Below, piece by piece: positions 9,518 through 16,941 of a DNA stretch of 63,331 nucleotides. Position 1 is the stretch's first letter, and every line of letters begins with the position of its first letter. A model generated the notes under the pieces. It saw nothing but the letters and a program-made list of their open reading frames with translations, was not told the DNA's origin and did no database searches. Where the stretch lies: the IMG/VR virus record IMGVR_UViG_3300021964_000059, positions 1 to 63,331 of that record; one strand, given 5' to 3'. The translations under genes were made by a program, and so were the position numbers. This DNA comes from a virus.

Positions 9518-10112
9518 TTTTCCTTATAAGGGTGATAGTTATTCAATAATTGTATCTGGTGGTGTAGATAGCGCACTAGTATTATATTATTTGTTATTAA
9601 AAAACAAACCAGTTAACGTATACACAACAGCTTCAGAGAAGACATTGTACAAGAACGCGATAACGAGTGTCAATGTAATACAAAAATGTATGGAGCTGAC
9701 AAATAACTATCAAGTTACCCATCAGGTTTTTTATCAACGTTCTGGGGACATAAAAACTATAATGAGGCCACTGATACAAAAATTCAACAGTGGAGAGATG
9801 CGATACTTATATACAGGTGTTACAGCAAATCCGCCGGCAGGTACAATTGATATGATTTCCGGTCAAGAGTCTCAGAGAGACCCGAACGAAACCAGAAATT
9901 TAGAGATACAACCATTCATCATTCAACCATTCACAAATTATGATAAACGTTGGATTGCAACTAAATACAAAGAACTCGGCCTGTTGGATACACTATTTCC
10001 TGTAACAAGGAGTTGTGAACATCAAGCTGAAGATCATGGTGATCCAGGTTATGGCCATTGTGGCTTATGTTGGTGGTGCAAAGAAAGATTGTGGGCTTTT
10101 GATCAATTATGA
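9510..10112 (+). CDS. QueC-like PP-loop ATPase
   Basis: GTG start overlapping the previous gene. SGGVDS at residues 16-21 is the PP-loop pyrophosphatase motif. The C-terminus holds four cysteines (Cys169, Cys184, Cys187, Cys190, in CGLCWWCKER), matching the zinc site of QueC, which makes 7-cyano-7-deazaguanine (preQ0) from 7-carboxy-7-deazaguanine. QueC-like enzymes can feed queuosine or DNA 7-deazaguanine modification, but no QueD, QueE, FolE or DpdA partner is recognisable in this window. Here it sits among glycan genes with a radical SAM protein, so it may adenylate a carboxylate on a sugar instead. Confidence 0.7.
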   Translation: MYSFPYKGDSYSIIVSGGVDSALVLYYLLLKNKPVNVYTTASEKTLYKNAITSVNVIQKCMELTNNYQVTHQVFYQRSGDIKTIMRPLIQKFNSGEMRYLYTGVTANPPAGTIDMISGQESQRDPNETRNLEIQPFIIQPFTNYDKRWIATKYKELGLLDTLFPVTRSCEHQAEDHGDPGYGHCGLCWWCKERLWAFDQL

Positions 10113-10786
10113 GAGTAGATCCAAGGTCGCCCGGTCTTAATCTTGGAGACGATATTAGTGATCCCCATCTATATTTTAACAACCTAGATAAGTTAAACAT
10201 ATTGGGTGGGGGAAGTTATCCTATTCTGGAATCCTATTCTGAAAATACTATATTGTGGTCAGTTGGGTTATCTATTAAAAGTAAAGTCGAATACACAATC
10301 CACAAACTCCCATTCACTGTTGCTGGAATCAGAGATGAGTGTTTTGTTGATAAGTACCTTTTCCTTCCTTGTGTCAGTTGTATGAACAATGATATCACTA
10401 GTGAACCAGTGGGAAACGAGACTCTTTACTATTTAAATGCTTCACACCCAGTAAACCATCCTCATGCCCTATATAACAATTGTTCCCTAAATACCTTTTT
10501 AGATGCATGGAGACAAAGTGAAACTATTGTTACTAATAGTTATCATGGGATCTATTGGGCTCTGTTATCAAAGAGAAGGGTTATTCCGTTTGGATACTCT
10601 ACTAAATTTATCAGTGTGTTAAGAATGTTTGGACTAGAACTACCTACCAGCAACTTTTACGTTAAAGAAAAATCAGCTGATGTTTTGAATAAAATTGACT
10701 ATACAATTTTAGAATCCTCTGTTGATCGATTACAAGAGTTTAGAGATAGAAACAATGAATTTGCTGAGAAAGTTTTAAATGTATAA
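10109..10786 (+). CDS. Polysaccharide pyruvyl transferase-like protein, 225 aa
   Basis: N-terminal GLNLGDDISDPHLY matches the G(N)xGDxxI opening of the polysaccharide pyruvyl transferase family (PF04230). The C-terminal VTNSYHGIYWALLSKRRVIP matches its signature SxYHGxxxALxxxxPVI. These enzymes are GT-B-like and move pyruvate from phosphoenolpyruvate to sugar hydroxyls, forming ketals in surface polysaccharides. The protein is shorter than typical bacterial members (300 aa or more), so it may be a minimal form or another GT-B-like transferase. ATGA overlap with the QueC-like gene and an overlap with the radical SAM gene indicate co-translation. Confidence 0.65.
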   Translation: MRVDPRSPGLNLGDDISDPHLYFNNLDKLNILGGGSYPILESYSENTILWSVGLSIKSKVEYTIHKLPFTVAGIRDECFVDKYLFLPCVSCMNNDITSEPVGNETLYYLNASHPVNHPHALYNNCSLNTFLDAWRQSETIVTNSYHGIYWALLSKRRVIPFGYSTKFISVLRMFGLELPTSNFYVKEKSADVLNKIDYTILESSVDRLQEFRDRNNEFAEKVLNV

Positions 10787-11822
10787 ACTAAACCGTTTGG
10801 ATATGGGATTAACAACTCGATGTAATGCTGCTTGTCCCCAATGCCCAAGAACAAATGCAGAAACTAATAAAGGATGGGATTGGCTTAAGCTTGAAGAACT
10901 GACCTTAGAAGATATTCAAAAGATTGTTCCCCCACAGTTTTTCAAAGACAACTTAATTTTAACAATTTCTATTTGTGGGGGATATGGAGATCCCCTGCTT
11001 GCATCCGAGTTATTTCCAATACTAGAATACTTTTTCCAATATGCTAACAAGGCTGATATCTTTATTGCAACCAACGGAGCTATGAAGAAACCTGTATCAT
11101 GGTGGCATCGTTTAGGAAAACTATTGGCGAAGGCTCCTCGTCGAGTAGAAGTTACATTTGGTTTAGATGGCATCAATCAAGAAATGCACGCTGCTTATAG
11201 AGTTCACACAGACTTTGATGTCGCATTAAGAAATGCTCAAATATTAAGAATGTACAATGTGGAGGTTTGCTGGCAATATATCATGTTTGATCACAATTAC
11301 GAATATGTCGATCAGGCTAGGGAAATGGCAAAAAAGTACCACTTCACAAGATTCAGTCCAATCACCTCAACCCGAACGCCAATTATGGATATAAGTCCAC
11401 CTAATGAGATCAAAGAGTTGTATACAACCAGAGGTGCTAGCTATAACCTGTTTACAAATAATGAAAATTATGATATAATTAAGTGTATCTCGGAGGAAGC
11501 CAGGGAAGTCCATATTCATTGTGATGGATATATTGTTCCCTGTTGTTTTTTGGATGAGAGATATTTTATGATGAAGTATAAGCGTGAACATATGAAAGTT
11601 CATGGGGTTCAGGAAAAGGATCTCATTGAACTCAAAGGGATTCCAGCTGTAGACGATATCTTTGAGTTATATGGGTCTGTGGATATTGAAATATTCAATG
11701 CAAAGGAAAGAGGCCTTCAAGCCGTCGTAGACGATCCTTGGTGGGACACATTCCTTGAAAAAAGAGATCAATTTAAAATTCACAAATGTAATGATATCTG
11801 CGGAAAATGTTCTACTGCTTAA
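10779..11822 (+). CDS. Radical SAM protein with SPASM-like C-terminus, 347 aa
   Basis: The radical SAM [4Fe-4S] motif CxxxCxxC is at Cys15, Cys19 and Cys22 (LTTRCNAACPQCPRTN). It is followed by an ICGGYGDPLL segment, where GGEP-like SAM binding is expected, and VTFGLDG on a core strand. The C-terminal region has further cysteines (CDGYIVPCC and CNDICGKC), the pattern of SPASM/twitch domains that hold auxiliary clusters in peptide- or sugar-modifying enzymes. Length is typical for this class. Possible roles are sugar dehydration, epimerisation or C-methylation, or peptide modification. Neighbours suggest sugar chemistry. Confidence 0.75.
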   Translation: MYKLNRLDMGLTTRCNAACPQCPRTNAETNKGWDWLKLEELTLEDIQKIVPPQFFKDNLILTISICGGYGDPLLASELFPILEYFFQYANKADIFIATNGAMKKPVSWWHRLGKLLAKAPRRVEVTFGLDGINQEMHAAYRVHTDFDVALRNAQILRMYNVEVCWQYIMFDHNYEYVDQAREMAKKYHFTRFSPITSTRTPIMDISPPNEIKELYTTRGASYNLFTNNENYDIIKCISEEAREVHIHCDGYIVPCCFLDERYFMMKYKREHMKVHGVQEKDLIELKGIPAVDDIFELYGSVDIEIFNAKERGLQAVVDDPWWDTFLEKRDQFKIHKCNDICGKCSTA

Positions 11823-12385
11823 AAGTCGGTGATAAGTATACTGCCAATCATGTTAATCGTCTGAGAGATCATATTCCAGGGATCATGTGCTTAACTGATG
11901 ATCCCACTGGACTGAACGGTAATTATATGACTCTTCCTGATCTGCCTTTGCATGGTGTCTGGTGGAAAATGTATTTATTTCACTATAACTTTCCGCAGGG
12001 GACATTTCTTGATTTGGATATTGATATCAGAAAACCAATAGATGGAATTTTTAAACCGAAGAATGGTATGACCTTGCTTCGTACAGATTGGGAAGACTTG
12101 GATCAGTTGAATAAAAATACAATCGGGGACAGATACAAGTACTGTTCAATTAACTCTTCTGTTATGTCGTGGAGTACATGCACTCACCATATATGGAACG
12201 ATTTTATTAATAATTATGAAAAGATAATGAGTCTATTCAATGGAATTGATACGTACTTAGAACACAGACATATCAAAAGTCTATCATTCTTTGATGTTGG
12301 ACTAGTCGCATCGTATCGATGTAACCCAGATGCTGATGTTTATATTATGTCATATGATGGGGAAGGAAAACATGGATTTAACTAA
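11807..12385 (+). CDS. GT-A-type glycosyltransferase-like protein, 192 aa
   Basis: Contains FLDLDIDI, a DxD metal/nucleotide-sugar motif after a hydrophobic strand. It is preceded by WWKMYLFHY and followed by CSINSSVMSWS, the usual 'NSSVM' acceptor-side strand of this phage-type GT-A family. It shares architecture with the two GT-A genes at 12998 and 13735. Short for a GT-A enzyme. Overlaps the radical SAM gene by 16 bases. Donor and acceptor are not predictable. Confidence 0.6.
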   Translation: MFYCLKVGDKYTANHVNRLRDHIPGIMCLTDDPTGLNGNYMTLPDLPLHGVWWKMYLFHYNFPQGTFLDLDIDIRKPIDGIFKPKNGMTLLRTDWEDLDQLNKNTIGDRYKYCSINSSVMSWSTCTHHIWNDFINNYEKIMSLFNGIDTYLEHRHIKSLSFFDVGLVASYRCNPDADVYIMSYDGEGKHGFN

Positions 12386-13001
12386 TACGATGAAAAGGAT
12401 TCCAATCCCTTTTTGGGAATGGACTCGGATCATTCATTTATTATACCACGATTATCCTCACAGAGTCAAGGATTTTTCTCAATCATTTTCAAAAAACCAA
12501 GTGTATGCCAAATCGTGGTTAGTAGAAAGATTAATGATGCACAGCATCTGCAATGTAAAAGATAAAGAAGTGTGGATTCTTGGATCGTGGTATGGTACAA
12601 TTCTTGTATACCTATTATACAATAAAATTCCAAATATTAAAACAATTCATCTGGTGGATTATGATATGGAAGCTCTGAAGATAGCCAATGATCTTTTCAG
12701 AGATTACAATATTAAAACTCACCATTACGATATCAACTTCGATTGGCCAAAGATCAAAGGTGATATAATCATCAACACCTCTTGTGAACACATGTGGCCA
12801 ATGAAAGATTATAATTTTAATGGTCTGTGTGTATTCCAGTCTAATAATTTTAGAGAAGAACCAGCCCATATCAATTGTGTTGACTCCCTGGAAGAATTTG
12901 TTAAACAAACAGGAATAAGTCAAATAGACTATAAAGGTGAGATAGACTTTCATGAGTACGATAATTATCACAAACGATATATGATAATTGGAAGAAAATG
13001 A
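12372..13001 (+). CDS. Class I SAM-dependent methyltransferase-like protein, 209 aa
   Basis: Start placed at ATG 12372 because GGAAGGA lies just upstream; an upstream in-frame ATG at 12330 lies deep inside the previous gene. VWILGSWYGTILVYLL is motif I of a Rossmann methyltransferase (glycine loop), HLVDYDMEALKIAN gives the acidic ribose-binding residue, and GDIIINTSCEHMW is the catalytic-loop region. I associate this compact family with marine T4-like phages. Likely target is a sugar, lipid or small molecule made by the cassette. Confidence 0.65.
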   Translation: MDLTNTMKRIPIPFWEWTRIIHLLYHDYPHRVKDFSQSFSKNQVYAKSWLVERLMMHSICNVKDKEVWILGSWYGTILVYLLYNKIPNIKTIHLVDYDMEALKIANDLFRDYNIKTHHYDINFDWPKIKGDIIINTSCEHMWPMKDYNFNGLCVFQSNNFREEPAHINCVDSLEEFVKQTGISQIDYKGEIDFHEYDNYHKRYMIIGRK

Positions 13002-13753
13002 TTCATGTAGTGTGTAGCAAGTGGGGAGACAAGTATCCAATCGAGTATGTCAACCGGTTGCATGATATGGTCGACAAATATCTTCCAAGTAGGTTTCAGT
13101 TTTATTGTCAAACCGATAATACGGATGGTATGCTCCCGTGGATTGAACACATCCCCTTCTCCAATGATTTACCAGAGAATGAACCGAAGTACACTAGAGA
13201 TACCTTATGGGATAGACCTAAACTAAACTACTTCAACCCTGATTTCCTTAAGAAGAATGATATTAAAATTGCCTTGGACCTGGATCTGATTATTCATAAT
13301 AGTATGAGACCTCTACTAGATTTGTTCAATGATAAACCAATCACTGGAAGATCATGGTGGCATAATATGGATTGGGAAAGAGAGCCTGAATGGAAAAGAA
13401 GATATGGTGCCAGAAATAATGGTGGTTTTTATATGTGGCAAGGTGAACAAACAAAACCGATATGGGACGATCTAGTGGAGAATTGGCAACGAATCTATTT
13501 TTGTTTTCGGGGTGGATCTGACAACTTTATTACAACCCGACATCTTGATTTATTTGATTTTGTTCCTTCATCGATGTATTATTCTTTTAACAGAGGGTGT
13601 CAGTGGCCACATGATATTAGTAAGCATATAGTAAGAGGAGATAAAATAATCTGCCTATTTAATACAGATCCAGGTGACCCAACCAATCTTGACATTCATG
13701 ATGCTATTAAACTTTATCCTCAGGTAGAGAAGTTGTGGAAATTAGAGCAGTAA
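12998..13753 (+). CDS. GT-A-type glycosyltransferase-like protein, 251 aa
   Basis: Begins in an ATGA overlap. KIALDLDLIIHN supplies the DxD motif. Flanking WDRPKLNYF and a later NNGGFYMWQGEQTKPIW strand (NxGxxM-like) fit GT-A folds with a C-terminal aromatic helix. Pairs with the next gene, which has the same layout. It could transfer successive sugars in one oligosaccharide. Donor unknown. Confidence 0.65.
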   Translation: MIHVVCSKWGDKYPIEYVNRLHDMVDKYLPSRFQFYCQTDNTDGMLPWIEHIPFSNDLPENEPKYTRDTLWDRPKLNYFNPDFLKKNDIKIALDLDLIIHNSMRPLLDLFNDKPITGRSWWHNMDWEREPEWKRRYGARNNGGFYMWQGEQTKPIWDDLVENWQRIYFCFRGGSDNFITTRHLDLFDFVPSSMYYSFNRGCQWPHDISKHIVRGDKIICLFNTDPGDPTNLDIHDAIKLYPQVEKLWKLEQ

Positions 13754-14367
13754 GAATTGGAAACAGGTATGGACCTGAATACGAGGATTACCTTAAAAGC
13801 AAATTGCCTGAGATAAAGTTCTTAAACGAACAACAAAATAATCTGTGGTTGCAGTGGAATAAGTTAAACTTTTTTGCACTGGACTATAATGAACCAATAT
13901 GCGTCATTGACATTGATATCCTTTTGATTAATGATTATATAGAGATTTTCAACTATCCAATAGAGCGCGGTGAGTTTTTGACGGTCAAGCAGTGGTGGGA
14001 TCCTGAAGCAGCAACAGAACTCAATGGGGTGTTCTACAAATTTTATCCAAGCGACACAAAATACATCTTTGATAAACTTATCGAGTCACCAAGATATTGG
14101 ATGGAATATTTTATTAAGAATAAAATCAAACCGGGCCCAATTAATGGGGAGGAGAACTTTGTTGAGATGATGGCTAAGAAGAGATTGAAAATCAAGTACT
14201 TACCGGAAACATGGTGTTGCAGAATGAGTAATAATAAAGAGTTCAAAGCCAAGATTAATGCTTTGTCCCCTTTACCATATGTTCACTTAGACAAGTATCA
14301 TCCTGATATAAAATTAGTCCATTTCAGCGACGTTAACAATCATATCGATCACAGCAGCCAACTCTAA
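13735..14367 (+). CDS. GT-A-type glycosyltransferase-like protein, last gene of cassette, 210 aa
   Basis: GTG start at 13735 inside the previous gene. CVIDIDILLINDY gives the DxD region, ELNGVFYKFYPSDTKY matches the acceptor strand, and VHLDKYHPDIKLVHF is the C-terminal 'VHF' strand that closes these enzymes. The 3' end overlaps the convergent virion gene by 54 bases (14314-14367), so there is no room for an intergenic terminator. Confidence 0.6.
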   Translation: MEIRAVRIGNRYGPEYEDYLKSKLPEIKFLNEQQNNLWLQWNKLNFFALDYNEPICVIDIDILLINDYIEIFNYPIERGEFLTVKQWWDPEAATELNGVFYKFYPSDTKYIFDKLIESPRYWMEYFIKNKIKPGPINGEENFVEMMAKKRLKIKYLPETWCCRMSNNKEFKAKINALSPLPYVHLDKYHPDIKLVHFSDVNNHIDHSSQL

Positions 14368-14805
14368 TGGAGTTTCTGCTAGTCTGACTAATTCTTTATT
14401 GTCATCTGAGGCCTCAGAGATTCTTTCATCCTCAAATGCATTAATTTTTAGACCAAATAAAATTTCCGAGTGCTTATCATTATTCGGGTCATAATCCATG
14501 AATAAAGCAGAGATTTTGTCGACAAGGTCGCTGTAGTCATCTTCTTGAGCTTCTGTGTTCTGTCCGTATTTAGTAAACAGCTTCGAAAGAACATCCTCAT
14601 ACCCCCTGACTCTATCAGTTGTTTGGGCTTCAATGTCATCAATTGTTACAATCTCTAACAGTTGTTGAAACTGGACGTCCTCAGGATTGACCTCGATATA
14701 ATATGGTCTATTGACACCATCATCGCCCGTGTATACAACTTCTACTACATTTCTTTCGTTACCGCTGAATGCAGCACTAACAATATTGTCTTTGTTAAAT
14801 TCCAT
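14314..14805 (-). CDS. Virion-operon protein of unknown function, 163 aa
   Basis: Acidic 163-aa protein without recognisable domains (opens MEFNKDNIVSAAFSGNERNV; the rest is mainly helical). It is the last gene of the minus-strand virion operon and overlaps the end of the plus-strand cassette. In T4-like phages such terminal genes are often assembly chaperones or small structural proteins; neither can be shown. Confidence 0.5.
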   Translation of the reverse strand: MEFNKDNIVSAAFSGNERNVVEVVYTGDDGVNRPYYIEVNPEDVQFQQLLEIVTIDDIEAQTTDRVRGYEDVLSKLFTKYGQNTEAQEDDYSDLVDKISALFMDYDPNNDKHSEILFGLKINAFEDERISEASDDNKELVRLAETPLELAAVIDMIVNVAEMD

Positions 14806-14807
14806 AA

Positions 14808-15743
14808 TTACACCTGATTAATCTTTAAGAAATATGTATCTGCCGTTGAAGGCGTACCCGTTACAAATTGTTGTCTTGCATATGAATTTACATTAGCCTT
14901 GTAGTAATATTCTGTAAATGTTACATCGGTAAGAATGGTATTTGCCATCCCTGTTCCTCTATTATTTCCAGATCCATTAATGTTATATGTAATTTGATAA
15001 CCTGTTTCATTTGTTGTCGCATATCTAATAGCATTCTGCAAAACATTATCAAAATTCGTTCCACCAAACCTTTGAATGTTACCGCTTGATAAAGCAAGCA
15101 TCGGTCTTTCTATTGTTGTTTCCACACCATTAATTCTATGCAAATAATAGTTTGTAATCGTTTCTGGTTGATCGGGTGTCTCTGGAATCCCAGTTCTTGT
15201 AAACGCATCCTGATCAATTCTTGTATCCCTGAATACTGGATTAGCATTAACCAATGTGCTTCCATCGACGGATGTGCTTGTTGAGATAAAATATGTTCCG
15301 CCTTGTTGAGCTCCTGTTGAACCAACTGTTAATGTGGAGACGGCGGGAAAGACAAATGTGTCATAGAAATCAGCAATTGTCATCGCACGGAGATCATTAC
15401 TACCATCTTTATATAAAGGTAGAGAAATATTGTCTGTATTTGTAATCTGACTAACACTGGCACTTGATTGATCAATTTTATCCCATGATATTGATGTCGT
15501 CGTTGGATCAGCCGATGAACCAGCCCCTGGATCTGATGTAGCGGATACATTAGCCACACCAGCCTTATATCTCGTATCACTTATTGCATCCAAACTACCA
15601 GTATCGGAAACATAATCTAATGTTACAGACGGATTAAGAGAATACAAGTAACGAGCTCTGGCCTGAACATTCTCAACATCACTAGTGGACATTTCTCTAA
15701 TTTGTCCACCACTTGTAACATAAACTGGATTTCTTACGGCCAT
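14808..15743 (-). CDS. Virion structural protein, 311 aa
   Basis: Opens AVRNPVYVTSGGQIREMSTSDV, a start style I associate with marine T4-like virion proteins, then a Ser/Thr/Asp-rich middle and a C-terminal beta-rich domain (GYQITYNINGSGNNRGTGMA). No catalytic motif or membrane segment. Two bases separate it from the downstream gene; co-transcribed with the DUF4815 protein. Likely peripheral tail or fibre-associated. Confidence 0.6.
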   Translation of the reverse strand: MAVRNPVYVTSGGQIREMSTSDVENVQARARYLYSLNPSVTLDYVSDTGSLDAISDTRYKAGVANVSATSDPGAGSSADPTTTSISWDKIDQSSASVSQITNTDNISLPLYKDGSNDLRAMTIADFYDTFVFPAVSTLTVGSTGAQQGGTYFISTSTSVDGSTLVNANPVFRDTRIDQDAFTRTGIPETPDQPETITNYYLHRINGVETTIERPMLALSSGNIQRFGGTNFDNVLQNAIRYATTNETGYQITYNINGSGNNRGTGMANTILTDVTFTEYYYKANVNSYARQQFVTGTPSTADTYFLKINQV

Positions 15744-15744
15744 A

Positions 15745-16233
15745 CTATGAACCTGGACTATAAAGAGTTTTCAATACTGAGCCATCAGAGGCTAGAATAT
15801 TTAATGTTACTCTGTTTGCAAATTTGGATGAGGTAAGACTACTGTCCAAAATCATTGCATTTGTTATCACACCATTAGTTACAGAAAACCTTCCTGCAGT
15901 GGAGTCATATGTGACACCAGGGCCACTTACAAAATGAGCTCTGGTTTCAGCTGCAGATGGGCCCGTATACGTTATTACACCTGTATCTGAGTCATAACTA
16001 ACAGATCCATCCCCACTAGCATTAATAATAGAAATTGCACTACGAGCAATACCAACTATGTCAGCGGAATCATCAAAATCAGCAAGTAATGTTTTAAGAG
16101 TATTGATGGCAGATACAACATCAGAGTCACCTGTCAGCAATGTGGATACATCTCCAACATTACCAGATATCTCGTTAATTTTTCTAACATGAGATACAAA
16201 ATTATCAGATAAGTTTATAGTTGTAATTGCCAT
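15745..16233 (-). CDS. Small fibre-like virion protein, 162 aa (paralogue A)
   Basis: Begins MAITTINLSDNFVSHVRKIN and ends DGSVLKTLYSPGS, closely paralleling the next gene upstream (MAITTVSITD ... DGSVIKTINSPKL). The middle carries VITYTGPSAAETRAHFVSG, a module shared with the 720-aa fibre at 3365-5527. Tandem paralogues of this kind may form hetero-oligomeric fibre tips or adaptors. Confidence 0.6.
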   Translation of the reverse strand: MAITTINLSDNFVSHVRKINEISGNVGDVSTLLTGDSDVVSAINTLKTLLADFDDSADIVGIARSAISIINASGDGSVSYDSDTGVITYTGPSAAETRAHFVSGPGVTYDSTAGRFSVTNGVITNAMILDSSLTSSKFANRVTLNILASDGSVLKTLYSPGS

Positions 16234-16244
16234 TTTTATCCTCG

Positions 16245-16727
16245 TTACAGCTTAGGGCTATTGATGGTTTTGATTACCGACCCATCACTATCAAATATCG
16301 TGAAACTTTCCGCGGAGTCTAATTTTACCAACGTGAATGATCCATCTGCAAATCCTGCATTGGCAATAGGATTACTTGAATCTAATAATAAAGCCCCAGC
16401 CGAAAATTCTAAACCAATACCAGTAACTAACTCAGCTCTGACTTCACCAGCACTAGCCCCAGTATATGTTATTGCTCCTGATCCATCAGTATATACAATT
16501 GTTCCATTGTTGCTAGAGGTTGCACTGAAAGCAGATGTTCTAATTAACTCGAACTGTTCAGCTGATTCATTGAATCTAATCAACCTATTATAATAACGAT
16601 TAATAGCATCAACAGTGTTGCTGTCGCCAACGACTAACTCTACGTCTCCTAAATCGGTAGAAATCGAGTTTACGTCCTCGACAACTTTCCCTAAAGAGTC
16701 AGTTATACTAACTGTTGTTATTGCCAT
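16245..16727 (-). CDS. Small fibre-like virion protein, 160 aa (paralogue B)
   Basis: Tandem paralogue of the 162-aa protein downstream: same N-terminal MAITT motif, same AxxFExxR-type region, ITYTGASAGEVRAELVTG instead of GPSAAETRAHF, and the same DGSVIKT C-terminus. The divergence suggests an old duplication followed by specialisation. Overlaps the upstream coiled-coil gene by 20 bases. Confidence 0.6.
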   Translation of the reverse strand: MAITTVSITDSLGKVVEDVNSISTDLGDVELVVGDSNTVDAINRYYNRLIRFNESAEQFELIRTSAFSATSSNNGTIVYTDGSGAITYTGASAGEVRAELVTGIGLEFSAGALLLDSSNPIANAGFADGSFTLVKLDSAESFTIFDSDGSVIKTINSPKL

Positions 16728-16941
16728 TGACTAATTGCACCAACAAATCTTTGATTTCCTTTATCTCACTTTTAAGATCCTCGACCTCATCAGCAAGTAC
16801 CAGCTGTTGTTCTTTTTGCTGCCTCATTAACTGTTTTCTCTTTCGGGCAGCTTCAATTTCAGCTTTATTTGTATTGATAACAACATTTGTTTCAACATCT
16901 CTTACATAACCCGAAAGATTTTCCACTTCCTTATACTGCAA
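16708..16941 (-). CDS. Small coiled-coil virion-operon protein, 77 aa
   Basis: Likely TTG start at 16941 (second of two in-frame TTG codons; GAGGG sits about nine bases upstream), inside the end of the 1747-aa gene. It opens with LQYKEVENLSGYVRD, has NTNKAEIEAARKRKQL and then a heptad-rich helix (LADEVEDLKSEIKEIKDLL). I associate this short 'NTNK...coiled coil' protein with virion operons of marine T4-like phages; function unknown, probably an assembly accessory. Confidence 0.6.
   Translation of the reverse strand: MQYKEVENLSGYVRDVETNVVINTNKAEIEAARKRKQLMRQQKEQQLVLADEVEDLKSEIKEIKDLLVQLVNGNNNS

Noticed and set aside
12615-13040. Long minus-strand frame (141 aa) through the plus-strand cassette
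   Set aside because: Antisense to the methyltransferase and GT genes; its repeated hydrophobic residues come from reading AT-rich sequence backwards.
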